A stretch of 64,000 bases of DNA from Glycomyces sp. NRRL B-16210 (GTDB lineage: Bacteria > Actinomycetota > Actinomycetes > Mycobacteriales > Micromonosporaceae): assembly GCF_000719515.1 (NCBI RefSeq), contig NZ_JOGR01000014.1, positions 62,001 through 126,000 of the forward strand. Direction: 5' to 3'. Shown piece by piece: positions 1-8,736 of this stretch; within the stretch, counting starts at the first letter, position 1, and each line of letters begins with the position of its first letter. The notes under the pieces were generated by a model. It was given only the letters and a program-made list of their open reading frames with translations. It was not told the DNA's origin and ran no database searches. Both the position numbers and the translations under genes were made by a program.

Positions 1-2246
1 GAGTAGCGGTAGGTCAGGCCGGCGGCGATCACGTCGTACTCGAGCATGTCGACCTCGCTGACGCGGTACGCCTCGGTGTTCGGTCCCGGCTTCGGGAGCG
101 AGGCGGTGTCGGCAAGCCACGTCGAGGTGAGCCGCCCGGCGGGCGAGCAGTCGCCCGCGAGGGCCTCGGCCAGCGCGGTCCCGGCGGCCTGCCCGGCGTG
201 GGAGGTGTAGAGGATCGCGGCGACGTTCGGGTCGTCCGCGATAGCGCCGATCGCCAAGGGGTAGGCCGAGACCACGACGACGACGGTGCGGCCGGGTTTG
301 GCGGCGGCGACCTCGCGGACGAGTTCGGCCTGGCGGGGCGCGAGGTCGAGTCCGGGCCGGTCGAAGCATTCGCGGGCGTTGACGAGCGGGTGGTTGCCGA
401 CGAGGACGACGGCCCAGTCGGCAGCGGCCGCGACGGTCGCGGCCGCTTCGGGGCCGTGCTCGACGAGGGTCTCGGTGAGGACGGGTTCGTAGGGGCCCTT
501 GACGAGCGGGAGCGAGCGGTCCTCGGCGAGGCGGACGTGGAAGGGCCCGTCGGGTTCCGACGGGACGTGGTTGACGCCGAACAGCTCGACGGCGCCGGTG
601 GATCCATCGGCGGGTCGATAGTGGAGGTTCTGGTGGGTGAACCAGGCGTTGGCGTCCTCCATGTGCTCGTCCTGGGCGAGGAGGACCGGTCCGCCGGCGC
701 CGGAGGCGCCGGCCTGGTTGGCGAAGGTGGCCGGGCCGTCGCCGCGCTCCAGGAGGTTCGCCATGACGAACCTGCCGGTGGCGTTGTGGCGGAACATGTG
801 CTGTTCGTGCGCCCAGTCCCAGACCTCGAAGGCCTCGGTGTCGCCGAGGGTCTCGGAGTGGGCGACGAGCGCGCCGCCTTCTGCGACGTTGACGTACGCG
901 CCGCCGGCTCGCCAGGCGATGGTGTCGTTGCCGCTGTGGTGGGTCACGCGGTCCGCGCCGAGGCGCTCGCGCAGGGCCTGGAGCGGAGTGGTGCGGCGTT
1001 CGAGCGGGACGAGCGGGCTGTAGTAGTCGCGCAGGTTGAGGTCGGCGAGCGGGCCGAGGACGGCGACGCGGGCGCCTTCGGGGAGCGGGAGCGCCGAGCG
1101 GTCGTTCTTGAGCAGCACGAGCTGTTCGCGGGCGGCCTGGAGGGCGAGTGCGATCGCCTCGGGCCGGTTCTGGGGGTGCGGGTCGGGCGCGATCAGGTTG
1201 TACTCGCAGTCCTCGCCGTCGAGTCTCCCTGCGCGGACGAGGAAGTCGAGCCAGTCGCGCACGGCCCGGTCGAGGTGCTCGGTGGTGAGGCCGAACAGGC
1301 CGCGGCGGACGGCCTCGCCGGCTTCGGCGACGAACGGCAGGTCGGAGCCGTCGTGGAAGTGGGTCTGTCCGGCGTGGAGCATGAGGCCCCCGGCGAGGAC
1401 GCCGAGCTCCTCGGCGTCGATCTCGCGGCCTTCCTCGGCGGCGAGGGCGGCGGGGTAGGGCACGTCCTCCTTGGGCCGCTCCCAGGTGTCCCAGGCGGCG
1501 CCCTTGGTGGTGTGGAGGTTGACGCCGTCCCAGCCGTCGGGGAGGAAGAAGAACCGGCCGCCGGCCCATTCGGCGCGGAGCGTCTCCAGGATCGGGGAGA
1601 TGATCGAGGGGACGCCGTTGACGAGGTTGTAGGAGGTCATCGCGCCGAGGACCGCGCCGGCCTCGACGGGCTTGCGGTAGGGCACGGCCTGGTACTCGTG
1701 GAGGGCGCGCACGCCCATGGAGGCGGAGGTGCGGTGGCGGTGGTACTCGTGGTTGTAGCCGAGGAAGTGCTTCATCTGCGGGAAGAGGCGCACGTAGTCG
1801 GGGTGGCGCCCGCGCAGGCCCCACGCGTAGGCGGTGGTCATGGCGGCGGCGTGGAGGGGGTCCTCGCCGAAGCCCTCCTCGAAGCGGCCGGCGAGGGGGT
1901 TGGAGCGGAGGTCGGCGACGGGGCCGAAGCCGGCCAGGACGCCGGTGTCGCGGGCGCGGGTCTCGTGGGAGACGACCTCGCCGACGCGTTCCATCAGCTC
2001 GGTGTTCCAGGTCGCGCCGAGGCCGATGGCCTGGGGGAAGAGGGTGGCGTCGGCGTGGTGGCCGGATCCGTGGAGGACTTCGTTGAAGTTGTTCTTCAGT
2101 TCGGGGAGGACGGTGCCGTCGGCGAGGACGGTCTCGGGGACGCCGTTGAGGCAGGCGAGCTTCTGCTCGTCGGTCATGAGTGCGAGGAGGGCCTCCACTC
2201 GCTCGGCGACGGGCCGGGTCGGGTCGAGGTGGACGGGAGCGCTCAT
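1..2246 (-). CDS. GH3 family beta-glucosidase/xylosidase-like, 3' end beyond window
   Basis: This is a glycoside hydrolase family 3 enzyme, expected to remove terminal beta-linked sugars from oligosaccharides. I translated the minus strand from ATG at 2246; about 748 residues are present and the C-terminal fibronectin-III-like part would lie off the left edge. The N-terminal barrel shows the HGSGHHADATLFPQAIGLGA and KHFLGYNH motifs, and the GH3 C-terminal sandwich shows VAVLGPLADL and VVLVGNHP. Between the sandwich elements is a beta-rich insert (around EVWDWAHEQHMFRHNATGRF) resembling a fascin/PA14-type carbohydrate-binding insertion. No signal peptide is visible, so it is probably cytoplasmic and acts on imported oligosaccharides. 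The usual nucleophile motif SDW is replaced by LPDGWDG. The long open frame on the opposite strand over this region is antisense shadow. Confidence 0.88.
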   Translation of the reverse strand, partial: MSAPVHLDPTRPVAERVEALLALMTDEQKLACLNGVPETVLADGTVLPELKNNFNEVLHGSGHHADATLFPQAIGLGATWNTELMERVGEVVSHETRARDTGVLAGFGPVADLRSNPLAGRFEEGFGEDPLHAAAMTTAYAWGLRGRHPDYVRLFPQMKHFLGYNHEYHRHRTSASMGVRALHEYQAVPYRKPVEAGAVLGAMTSYNLVNGVPSIISPILETLRAEWAGGRFFFLPDGWDGVNLHTTKGAAWDTWERPKEDVPYPAALAAEEGREIDAEELGVLAGGLMLHAGQTHFHDGSDLPFVAEAGEAVRRGLFGLTTEHLDRAVRDWLDFLVRAGRLDGEDCEYNLIAPDPHPQNRPEAIALALQAAREQLVLLKNDRSALPLPEGARVAVLGPLADLNLRDYYSPLVPLERRTTPLQALRERLGADRVTHHSGNDTIAWRAGGAYVNVAEGGALVAHSETLGDTEAFEVWDWAHEQHMFRHNATGRFVMANLLERGDGPATFANQAGASGAGGPVLLAQDEHMEDANAWFTHQNLHYRPADGSTGAVELFGVNHVPSEPDGPFHVRLAEDRSLPLVKGPYEPVLTETLVEHGPEAAATVAAAADWAVVLVGNHPLVNARECFDRPGLDLAPRQAELVREVAAAKPGRTVVVVVSAYPLAIGAIADDPNVAAILYTSHAGQAAGTALAEALAGDCSPAGRLTSTWLADTASLPKPGPNTEAYRVSEVDMLEYDVIAAGLTYRY

Positions 2247-2430
2247 GCGGTTCCGATCGGTCGGTGACAGGTCCCACGACATTACGACGTACGACCAGAC
2301 AAATTCAAGCGGGAAGTCGGTCCCTTCGGAAGGAAGACTGTGACGCGCGACATGCGGGCCGCTCGGCCGGTTGCGGCGCTCGGCCTCGTTCTCGCGTGCT
2401 TGCAGGGCGACCGCTCCCCTTCGGATTCGT

Positions 2431-2436
2431 TACGAT
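2431..2436 (+). promoter_or_regulatory. -10 element TACGAT, leaderless start of Hsp70-like gene
   Basis: TACGAT is followed by exactly seven bases and then the ATG at 2444, so transcription would begin at or next to the start codon. No ribosome binding site precedes the ATG, which fits a leaderless mRNA. Confidence 0.45.
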
Positions 2437-2443
2437 CCTTGTC

Positions 2444-4960
2444 ATGAGCCCCGGCCCCCGCACCTCCCTCGGCGTCGACTTCGGCACCTCGCACACCATC
2501 GCGGTGGTCCGCCGCGCCGACGGGAGCGTCCGCCCCCTCCTGTTCGACGGCGCGCCCCTGATGCCCTCCGCCGTCTGCGCCGACACCGAAGGCGGCCTCC
2601 TGGTCGGGCGCGACGCCGTCCACGCCGGCCGCCGCCACCCCGAGCGCTTCGAGCCCAACCCCAAGCGCCTCATCGACCGCCCCTCCACGCTCCTGGGCGA
2701 CCGCGAGTACCCCGTCCCCGACCTCATCGCGGCCGTCCTCGACGCCGTCGCCGACGAGTGCCGCCGCGTCGTCGGGCGCCCCGCGCAGGTCACCCTCACC
2801 GTCCCCGCCGAATGGGGCCCGGCGCGCCGCCAGGTCGTCGAGGACGCCGCCGCCCGCTCCGGCCTCGGCCGGGTCCGCCTCGTCCCCGAACCGGTCGCCG
2901 CCGCCACCTACTACGCCGAGGCGCTCAAGCACCACATGCCCGTCGGCTCCTCCATCGTCGTCTACGACCTCGGCGCGGGCACCTTCGACGCGAGCGTGGT
3001 GCGCCGCAGCGGCGACGGCTTCGAGACCGTCGCCCTCGATGGTCGCGGCGACCTCGGCGGCCTGGACATCGACGCCGCCCTCATCGAGCACCTCGGCGCC
3101 ACCTACGGCTCCAGGGACGGCTGGAAGCGCCTCACCGACCCGACCACGATCGAGGAGCGCCGCTTCTTCCGCGAGTTCCGCGACGAGGTCCGCGCCGCGA
3201 AGGAGCGGCTCTCCCGCCACCAGCAGGCCGACATCGCGATCCCGCTGCTCGACGTCGAGGCGCACCTGACCCGCACCGAACTCGAGCAGATCGCCGAGCC
3301 GCACCTGGAGCAGACGATCCGGGTCACCAAGGCCGTCATCCGCGCCGCGGGCCTGGAGGCGGCCGCGAGCGCGGGCGTGTTCCTCGTCGGCGGCGCCAGC
3401 CGGATGCCGCTGGTGGCGACCCTGCTCCACCGCTCGCTCGGCGTCGCGCCGATCGTGCTCGACCAGCCCGAAGTGGTCGTCGCCGAAGGCAGCGTGCTGT
3501 GGACGCAGTCCAGCCCTCCCGGCTTCCCGCTCCAGACCCCGCAGCACGGGGCGTACGGCGGCCCGATCACGCCCGCCGCGCCGGCGGGCCCCGTCCCCAA
3601 TACGCCGCAGCGCGGGCTCGCGAACCCGGCGCCGTACACCGAGCCGGTCGCCCCGCCCCAGCACGCGCCGACCCCGCTGTTCCCCACGCCCTCACCGGAG
3701 ACGCGGCCCGCGACCGTCGCCGCGGCGACGCCCCCGGCGCCGGACCGGCAGACGCTCCCGCCGCAGGCGAATCCACATCAGACCCCCGTACAGCCCGCCG
3801 CCCGGCAGCAGGACCCGCCGGTCGCCGAGCCGAAATCGGAAGCGGACCGGTTGCGCGCCAGGAAGACCGGACGCCGGGTCATCATCGGGTTCATCCTCGT
3901 GGACATCCTCATCATCGCCGGGCTCGTCTGGTACTTCGGCCGCGGCGCCGAAGCCGACGACATGGCCTTCGAGCCGGCCTGGGGCGATCTGGCCGAAGCG
4001 GGCGCCGCCGCGGGCGAACTCGTCGGCGCCCACGACGACGCCATCGCCTCACTTGCCACAATGGACACCGATGCGGGCCCGATGGTGTTCTCCGCCGGCG
4101 CCGACGGCCTCGTCCGCCAGTGGTCCATGACCGCAGGCGACCTCGTCGACGAGTACGAGTTCCCCCAAGGCCTCAACACCCTCTGGACCGCCACGGGCGC
4201 CGACGGCGCGGACATCATGGTCGCCGTCGACCGCGACTACCGCGCCCACGTGTGGACCGCCGAGACCGGGGCGTTCACGGCGGCCGGCAGACCCGCCCTG
4301 GCCGCGCAGGACGACGTCCAGTACCTGCGCACCGGCACCCGCGAGGGCCACCCGGTGCTCGCGCTGCTCACCGACACCCACATGGAGGTCTACGACCTCC
4401 ACACCCGGTCCTCGCTCGGCGTCGCCGCGATCCCGGCAGGGGCCGACTGGCCCCGCTTCTACGCCGATGAAGAGGAGCGCTACACCGACCTGGTGTACGC
4501 GGCCGCCGAGTACCCGCTCGGGCGGGCCAACACCGAGACCGGCGAGCCGTGGGGCCCGATCGAGGACTACGGCGCCTGGACCGACCTCGACCAGCCGAAC
4601 GGGCTCAGCGTCGTCTACGACGACACGGTCCCCTACGCGATGCTCTACAGCACCACCGGCTACGTGTACTTCTGGAACCTCCTCACCGGCGAGCCGTCCT
4701 TCACCCCCACCCCCTACGGGGAGGTGACCGACGAGTACCACCACGAGCTGATCCCCACCGAGTTCGGGCCCGCCCTCATGCACATCGACGGCGAGGGCGG
4801 GGCCCACGTCACCGGCGTCGAAGGCGCCGGAGGCCTCGAGTTCCCCGGCGGCGACAATGCCGAGGTCACCGAGACCGAGCTCTTCACCGTCGACGGCCAT
4901 CCGGTCGCCGTCACCGGCGACGACAACGGCAATATTCGATTCTGGAGTCTGGGACTGTGA
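2444..4960 (+). CDS. Hsp70-like ATPase fused to TM segment and WD40/PQQ-like domain
   Basis: A DnaK-family actin-fold ATPase of 838 residues. The first phosphate loop (GVDFGTSHT, residues 10-18), the second (VYDLGAGTFD, about 173-182) and the adenosine motif (LVGGASRMP, about 313) are all present. The peptide-binding domain of true DnaK is absent. It is replaced by a Pro/Ala-rich linker (about 350-460), one transmembrane helix (about 476-498, IIGFILVDILIIAGLVWYF) and a beta-propeller-like region with WD40-style repeats (SAGADGLVRQWSM, GNIRFWSL). The ATPase would face the cytoplasm and the propeller the outside. The start is the ATG at 2444 because a -10 element sits seven bases upstream. The stop overlaps the next gene by 4 bp (GTGA), so the two are probably co-translated. 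The fold assignment is strong; the role is unknown. Confidence 0.82.
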   Translation: MSPGPRTSLGVDFGTSHTIAVVRRADGSVRPLLFDGAPLMPSAVCADTEGGLLVGRDAVHAGRRHPERFEPNPKRLIDRPSTLLGDREYPVPDLIAAVLDAVADECRRVVGRPAQVTLTVPAEWGPARRQVVEDAAARSGLGRVRLVPEPVAAATYYAEALKHHMPVGSSIVVYDLGAGTFDASVVRRSGDGFETVALDGRGDLGGLDIDAALIEHLGATYGSRDGWKRLTDPTTIEERRFFREFRDEVRAAKERLSRHQQADIAIPLLDVEAHLTRTELEQIAEPHLEQTIRVTKAVIRAAGLEAAASAGVFLVGGASRMPLVATLLHRSLGVAPIVLDQPEVVVAEGSVLWTQSSPPGFPLQTPQHGAYGGPITPAAPAGPVPNTPQRGLANPAPYTEPVAPPQHAPTPLFPTPSPETRPATVAAATPPAPDRQTLPPQANPHQTPVQPAARQQDPPVAEPKSEADRLRARKTGRRVIIGFILVDILIIAGLVWYFGRGAEADDMAFEPAWGDLAEAGAAAGELVGAHDDAIASLATMDTDAGPMVFSAGADGLVRQWSMTAGDLVDEYEFPQGLNTLWTATGADGADIMVAVDRDYRAHVWTAETGAFTAAGRPALAAQDDVQYLRTGTREGHPVLALLTDTHMEVYDLHTRSSLGVAAIPAGADWPRFYADEEERYTDLVYAAAEYPLGRANTETGEPWGPIEDYGAWTDLDQPNGLSVVYDDTVPYAMLYSTTGYVYFWNLLTGEPSFTPTPYGEVTDEYHHELIPTEFGPALMHIDGEGGAHVTGVEGAGGLEFPGGDNAEVTETELFTVDGHPVAVTGDDNGNIRFWSLGL

Positions 4961-5466
4961 TCATCCTGGTCGTCGCGGCGGTCATCGTCGCGGCCACAAC
5001 CGCATACGCGATCTGGGCCATGGGCCAAGAGCACCGGATCGAGACCACCGCGCACCTCGACGCGCGCGCCAACGAGGTCTGGGCGGTCCTCACCGACTTC
5101 CCCGCCTACGGCGAGTGGAACCCGTTCATCACCGAGATCACGGGGCTCCTCGCCGAGGACGAACGGCTCGAAGCGGCCTTCACGCAGCCGGGCGGCAAGG
5201 TCAACCGGTTCCGGCCGCGGGTCATCCGAGTCTCGCCGGCCCGGCAGATCCGCTGGCTCGGCAAACTCGGCCCCGGCGGGCTGTTCGACGGCGAGCACTA
5301 CTTCGTGCTCCAGCCGCAGACCGACGGCACCACCGTCCTCACGCACGGCGAACGGTTCACCGGTGTCCTGGTGCCGTTCATGAAGCGGCTCCTGGCCGAC
5401 ACCGAGCAGGGCTTCACGTCGATGAACACCGCGCTCGAAGCGCGCCTGGAAGCGGACGAGGAATAG
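4957..5466 (+). CDS. Membrane-anchored SRPBCC (START-like) protein
   Basis: A 169-residue protein starting with GTG that overlaps the TGA of the Hsp70-like gene. Residues 1-22 form a single hydrophobic helix (VIILVVAAVIVAATTAYAI), and the rest is an SRPBCC/polyketide-cyclase-like domain with the typical VWAVLTDFPAYGEWNPFI motif. SRPBCC domains form a deep hydrophobic ligand pocket, so it probably binds a lipid or aromatic ligand at the membrane; the ligand is unknown. Translational coupling suggests it works with, or is expressed with, the upstream chaperone-like protein. A strong hairpin follows at 5479-5508 and closes the operon. Confidence 0.8.
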   Translation: MIILVVAAVIVAATTAYAIWAMGQEHRIETTAHLDARANEVWAVLTDFPAYGEWNPFITEITGLLAEDERLEAAFTQPGGKVNRFRPRVIRVSPARQIRWLGKLGPGGLFDGEHYFVLQPQTDGTTVLTHGERFTGVLVPFMKRLLADTEQGFTSMNTALEARLEADEE

Positions 5467-5478
5467 CGAACGCAAAGG

Positions 5479-5508
5479 ATCGCGCCGCGGCTCCCGCCGC
5501 GGCGCGAT
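5479..5508 (+). terminator. Strong hairpin ending the Hsp70-like/SRPBCC operon
   Basis: Perfect 12-bp inverted repeat ATCGCGCCGCGG / CCGCGGCGCGAT with a 6-nt loop, 13 bp after the SRPBCC stop codon. There is no T-tract, as is common for GC-rich actinobacterial terminators. Confidence 0.7.
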
Positions 5509-5521
5509 CAGTGTGGAGTTC

Positions 5522-5557
5522 CGGCGGGGCCGCGTCGAACCCGTCGCGGCCCCGCCG
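5522..5557 (-). terminator. Hairpin ending the chaplin-like gene
   Basis: Perfect 13-bp arms CGGCGGGGCCGCG / CGCGGCCCCGCCG with a 10-nt loop, 5 bp beyond the stop codon of the minus-strand chaplin-like gene. It lies back to back with the terminator at 5479-5508 and insulates the two convergent units. Confidence 0.7.
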
Positions 5558-5562
5558 AGTCG

Positions 5563-6537
5563 TTAGAGCAGGCCCGCTCCGGCCAGCTCGGTCACGCCCG
5601 CGACGGAGCCGGCAACACCTTCGGAGGTGGCGTTGCCGACCAGGCCGCCGGTGAGGCCGCCGACGACCGGGACGTTCCCGGCCAGGTCGCCCACCGTGTC
5701 GAGACCGGGGACGGGGAGCTGCTCCTCGTTGAGGTCCACGTTCGCGGCCTCGGTGGTCGCGAGCTCCTTGTGGCTGTGGTGCTTGTCCTTGCCGCCGGGG
5801 ATCTCCGCGTCGGCGCCGCCGTCGCACGAGGCGGTGGCGTAGCCGAGGATCGCGATGGCGTTGCCGCACACGTTGATCGGCGCCTGGATCGGCGCGAACA
5901 CCTGGTTGCCGTTGCCGAGGCCGACGTTGTCCTGGGTGGTCAGGTCGCCCGCGCCGGCGTAGTCGGCGCTGGCGCCGCCCTCGCAACCGGCGTCGGAGGC
6001 CCCGCCGACGGCGATGGCGTTCCCGCAGGCGTTGATCGGCGCCTGGATCGGCGCGAGCAGCTGGTTGCCCGACAGCGCGCCGTAGTTGCGGCGGGTCGTG
6101 GTGTCGGACTCGGTGACGTGGCCCGACTCGGTGATGACAGCGTCGGAGCCGCCCTCCGAGCCGGCGTCCGCGGCGCCGCCGACGGCCGCGGCGATGCCGC
6201 TGACGTCGACCGGCACCTGGACGGGGGCGAACACCTGGTTGCCGTTGGCGAGACCGGTGTTGTTCTGGGTGGTGAGGTCGCCCGCGCCGGCGAAGTCGGC
6301 GCTGGAGCCGCCCTCGCAACCGGCGTCGGCGGCGCCGAGGACGGCCGCGGCGATGCCGCAGATGTTGATGGGCGCCTGGATCGGCGCGACCACCTGGTTG
6401 CCCGACACGGCCCCCACCTGGTCCTGCGTGGTGACGTCAGGTCCCCAGGCGTGAGCGGTGCCGGCGCCGGCGACGAGGACCGCCCCCGCCGCGACGAAAC
6501 CGGTCTGCGCGGTCTTACGTGCCCATGAGTAGTTCAC
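5563..6537 (-). CDS. Secreted four-domain chaplin-like surface protein
   Basis: A 324-residue exported protein with a GTG start; the signal peptide (about residues 1-30, ends GTAHA) is followed by four chaplin-type repeats. Each repeat carries the core GNQxxAPIQxPIN followed by CG and a second Cys near GCEGG: repeat 1 GNQVVAPIQAPINICG, repeat 3 GNQLLAPIQAPINACG, repeat 4 GNQVFAPIQAPINVCG. Repeat 2 (GNQVFAPVQVPVDVSG) has Ser in place of both Cys. Chaplins are amphipathic amyloid-forming proteins that coat aerial hyphae; Streptomyces ones have one or two domains. After the repeats comes a KHHSHK stretch and a Gly/Val-rich tail without an LPXTG sorting signal. RBS AAAGGTGA precedes the start. 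Four domains and no anchor are unusual, so the assembly role is inferred. Confidence 0.85.
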   Translation of the reverse strand: MNYSWARKTAQTGFVAAGAVLVAGAGTAHAWGPDVTTQDQVGAVSGNQVVAPIQAPINICGIAAAVLGAADAGCEGGSSADFAGAGDLTTQNNTGLANGNQVFAPVQVPVDVSGIAAAVGGAADAGSEGGSDAVITESGHVTESDTTTRRNYGALSGNQLLAPIQAPINACGNAIAVGGASDAGCEGGASADYAGAGDLTTQDNVGLGNGNQVFAPIQAPINVCGNAIAILGYATASCDGGADAEIPGGKDKHHSHKELATTEAANVDLNEEQLPVPGLDTVGDLAGNVPVVGGLTGGLVGNATSEGVAGSVAGVTELAGAGLL

Positions 6538-6883
6538 GAAGTTTCACCTTTCAGGGAAATCGTTCTTCTTGTTCCATCACGTATCCCCCGTGAAGCTCCG
6601 TGGCTCCGATGGCTTGTGCGCGCCCGGCGAGCTGGGTCTCGCCTGGACGGGTGCTTCGGAACCGGGAGAGTTATGTGCTCGGCCGGTGGGCCGCCCGGAA
6701 GCGGCGCCCGCGCGGCGGCGCCGGGCCGGCGTCGCACCGCGCACCGGAACCGGTGCGCTTCGCGACGCGTGCTGGCGTTGCCGTGAGCGGGAGCGGACCC
6801 GGGCGGGCCCACAGGCCGTGGTCGACCGCGGCGCGGCGGATCATGCGCCTCGATCGGGGTGTTCCTGGTCGAAAAAGACTGAT
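6538..6883 (+). other. Intergenic region upstream of chaplin-like gene
   Basis: A 346-bp gap holding the ribosome binding site of the chaplin-like gene next to 6537 and, presumably, its promoter. The remaining open frames are short, Arg/Pro-rich and not convincing as genes. No hairpin or repeat stands out. Confidence 0.5.
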
Positions 6884-7315
6884 CTAGAAGGGCAGCGGGA
6901 CCGGAAGGCCGCCGCCGAGTCCGCTGAGCAGGTCCGCCAGCGGGTTGCCGGCGTCCTGGGCCGGAACCTGGTCCGCCACCTGGTCGGCGGGAACGCCGTC
7001 CCTGGCCTCGGCGGTGGGGCTTGCGGGCACCACCGCGTCGAGCGGAAGCGCGTCAAGGCCGGGAACGGCGTCGACGGGGAGCGCGTTGAGTCCCGGCACC
7101 TTGCCGGTGACGCTGTTGGCCAGGCCACCGGCCACATCGGTGACCTGGTCGGGAGCGACCGGAAGCCCCCCGAGGGCCTCCGGAGTCGCCGCGACGAGGT
7201 CGCTCGATTCCTCGACGGCGGAGTCGGCGGCCTGAGCGGCCGTCCCCGCGAGCAGCAGAGCCCCCGTGGCGAGGCCTCCGACGAGGCCCGCCGTACGCGC
7301 AGTGCGCATCTTCAT
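6884..7315 (-). CDS. Small secreted Pro/Val/Leu-rich protein
   Basis: A 143-residue protein with a clear Sec signal peptide (MKMRTARTAG... ending GTAAQA, cleavage near residue 29). The mature part is low-complexity and built of short repeats such as PGLNALPVDAVPGLDALPLD, ending in LGGGLPVPLPF. I do not recognise a domain. The start is fixed by RBS GAGAAAGG, 9 bp before ATG. The composition resembles the C-terminal tail of the neighbouring chaplin-like protein (LPVPGLDTVGDLAG), so both may be cell-envelope coat components. The role is inferred from context only. Confidence 0.7.
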   Translation of the reverse strand: MKMRTARTAGLVGGLATGALLLAGTAAQAADSAVEESSDLVAATPEALGGLPVAPDQVTDVAGGLANSVTGKVPGLNALPVDAVPGLDALPLDAVVPASPTAEARDGVPADQVADQVPAQDAGNPLADLLSGLGGGLPVPLPF

Positions 7316-7755
7316 CTGCTTGTTGCCTTTCTCCGCACCGAACGGCACCGGTCGACGGCCTGGGTAGCAGCACGAATCGACCGCCGCGCGGTGCAAGATC
7401 GCTGAATTGTCAGTGGTTGACCAGCGGGCTCTGGCAGCGCGTTCGCCTTCCCGGCGTTCGCCTCTGCCGACTGCGGCTCCCAGCCGCGACCGCACCGGCT
7501 GGATCGCCGGCGGATCGAGAACCGCCCTCGCTGTCCGGTGGGCCGGTGACACTCCGGCCCGGCCGCGACGGGTTGGTGACGCGGCCACCCTGACTAACTG
7601 GACAGGCCGCGGCGCGGTTACGCCCAGACGCGAAGAAATTCGAAAACATTGCGACATTGGAGCCCACGAATGCGCGTGCGCCTCACCCGGCGGGCACGGA
7701 CGCGAAACGGCCCTCCATCCGAAGATGAAGGGCCGCAGCTCGAATGAGCGAGGGG
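7316..7755 (-). other. Intergenic region upstream of the small secreted gene
   Basis: A 440-bp gap. It holds the RBS of the small secreted protein at its left end and a hairpin at 7708-7735 that would terminate the DedA gene. Nothing else is recognisable. Confidence 0.5.
7708..7735 (-). terminator. Hairpin downstream of DedA gene
   Basis: Arms CGGCCCT / AGGGCCG with a 14-nt loop. On the minus strand it is followed by TTTCG, 20 bp past the DedA stop codon. Confidence 0.45.
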
Positions 7756-8520
7756 CTACTCGACGCGCCGCAGGATCATCGTGTCGGAGCGACCGGCGCC
7801 GCCCGCGTCGCCGCCCCGGCCGTCCTCGTCGCCGCCGCCGCGGCGCTTGCGGACGAGCTTGACCGTGCGCGAGACGATGAACCACAGGAACAGCAGCCCG
7901 ATGAGACCGAGCACGATCTTGCTCAGGATGTCCGAGTACTGTGCCAGGACCGGCTCGATCGCCGGACCGAACGCGAAGCCCAGCCCGATCCAGATCGAGT
8001 TCCACACCACCGACCCCACCAGCGTGTAGCCGGTGAACTTCCAGAACGGCATCTTCTCGATCCCCGCGGGGACCGAGATCGCGCTGCGCACCAGCGGCAG
8101 GCACCGGCCCGCCATGACCGCGATGCCGCCCCACCTGGCGAAGAGCTGCTCCGACCGCTCGAAGTCCTTGAGCTCCAGCAGCGGCACCTTCTCGAACAGC
8201 CACCGGGTGCGCTCGCGACCGAACGCGTAGCCCACGTAATAGAGGATGTACGCGCCGGCCATCGAACCCAGGGCCGCGAAGAGCATCGCCAGCCAGAAGT
8301 TCATCTTCCCCTGGTAGGACAGGAAACCCGCCACGGGAAGGATCAGCTCGGAGGGGATGGGGGGGAAGACCGACTCGATCGCGAGGGCCAGCCCCACGCC
8401 GACCTCGCCGAACTTGTCGATCAGGCTGAGCACCCAGCCGATGATCCCGTCGTACTCATCGGCATGGGTGACGTCGCCTACGGAGGCCAGCGCCGCGGTC
8501 TGGCTGAGCAAGTTAGTCAC
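7756..8520 (-). CDS. DedA/SNARE-associated family membrane protein
   Basis: A 254-residue integral membrane protein of the DedA (VTT/SNARE-associated) family, now linked to flipping of polyprenyl-phosphate and phospholipid carriers. Diagnostic features are EVGVGLALAIESVFPPIPSE (a helix then the re-entrant loop with conserved E and PP), the GRCLPLVRSAISVPAG segment with the conserved Arg, and about five hydrophobic helices. The cytoplasmic tail is Arg/Gly/Asp-rich. The GTG start at 8520 is preceded by no strong RBS. The gene stands alone between a terminator and a divergent gene. Confidence 0.9.
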   Translation of the reverse strand: MTNLLSQTAALASVGDVTHADEYDGIIGWVLSLIDKFGEVGVGLALAIESVFPPIPSELILPVAGFLSYQGKMNFWLAMLFAALGSMAGAYILYYVGYAFGRERTRWLFEKVPLLELKDFERSEQLFARWGGIAVMAGRCLPLVRSAISVPAGIEKMPFWKFTGYTLVGSVVWNSIWIGLGFAFGPAIEPVLAQYSDILSKIVLGLIGLLFLWFIVSRTVKLVRKRRGGGDEDGRGGDAGGAGRSDTMILRRVE

Positions 8521-8736
8521 GCCGCCAGCGTAGTCGGCCCTCCTGAACGCCCGCCTCGGTCATCTGACCGATCCTCGCGGCGGTCGCCCCGGCCCCCGCC
8601 GCGCAATCGAGCGGCCAGGTGTCACGGGGCGTGCGAGCCCAGGCCATACTTAGTGGTAATTCCGCGCTACTTACGGCTCGCACGCCCGGTGACGTCCCGT
8701 TCAGCGCTTGTCGGATCGCAGGTCGAGGGGGCTTCG

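Noticed and set aside
198..2267. Long plus-strand open frame over the GH3 gene
   Set aside because: Val/Gly/Glu-rich antisense of a clear GH3 enzyme; in GC-rich DNA stop codons are rare on the other strand.
6534..6812. 92-codon open frame upstream of the chaplin-like gene
   Set aside because: Arg/Pro/Ala-rich and lies over the chaplin RBS; no family resemblance.
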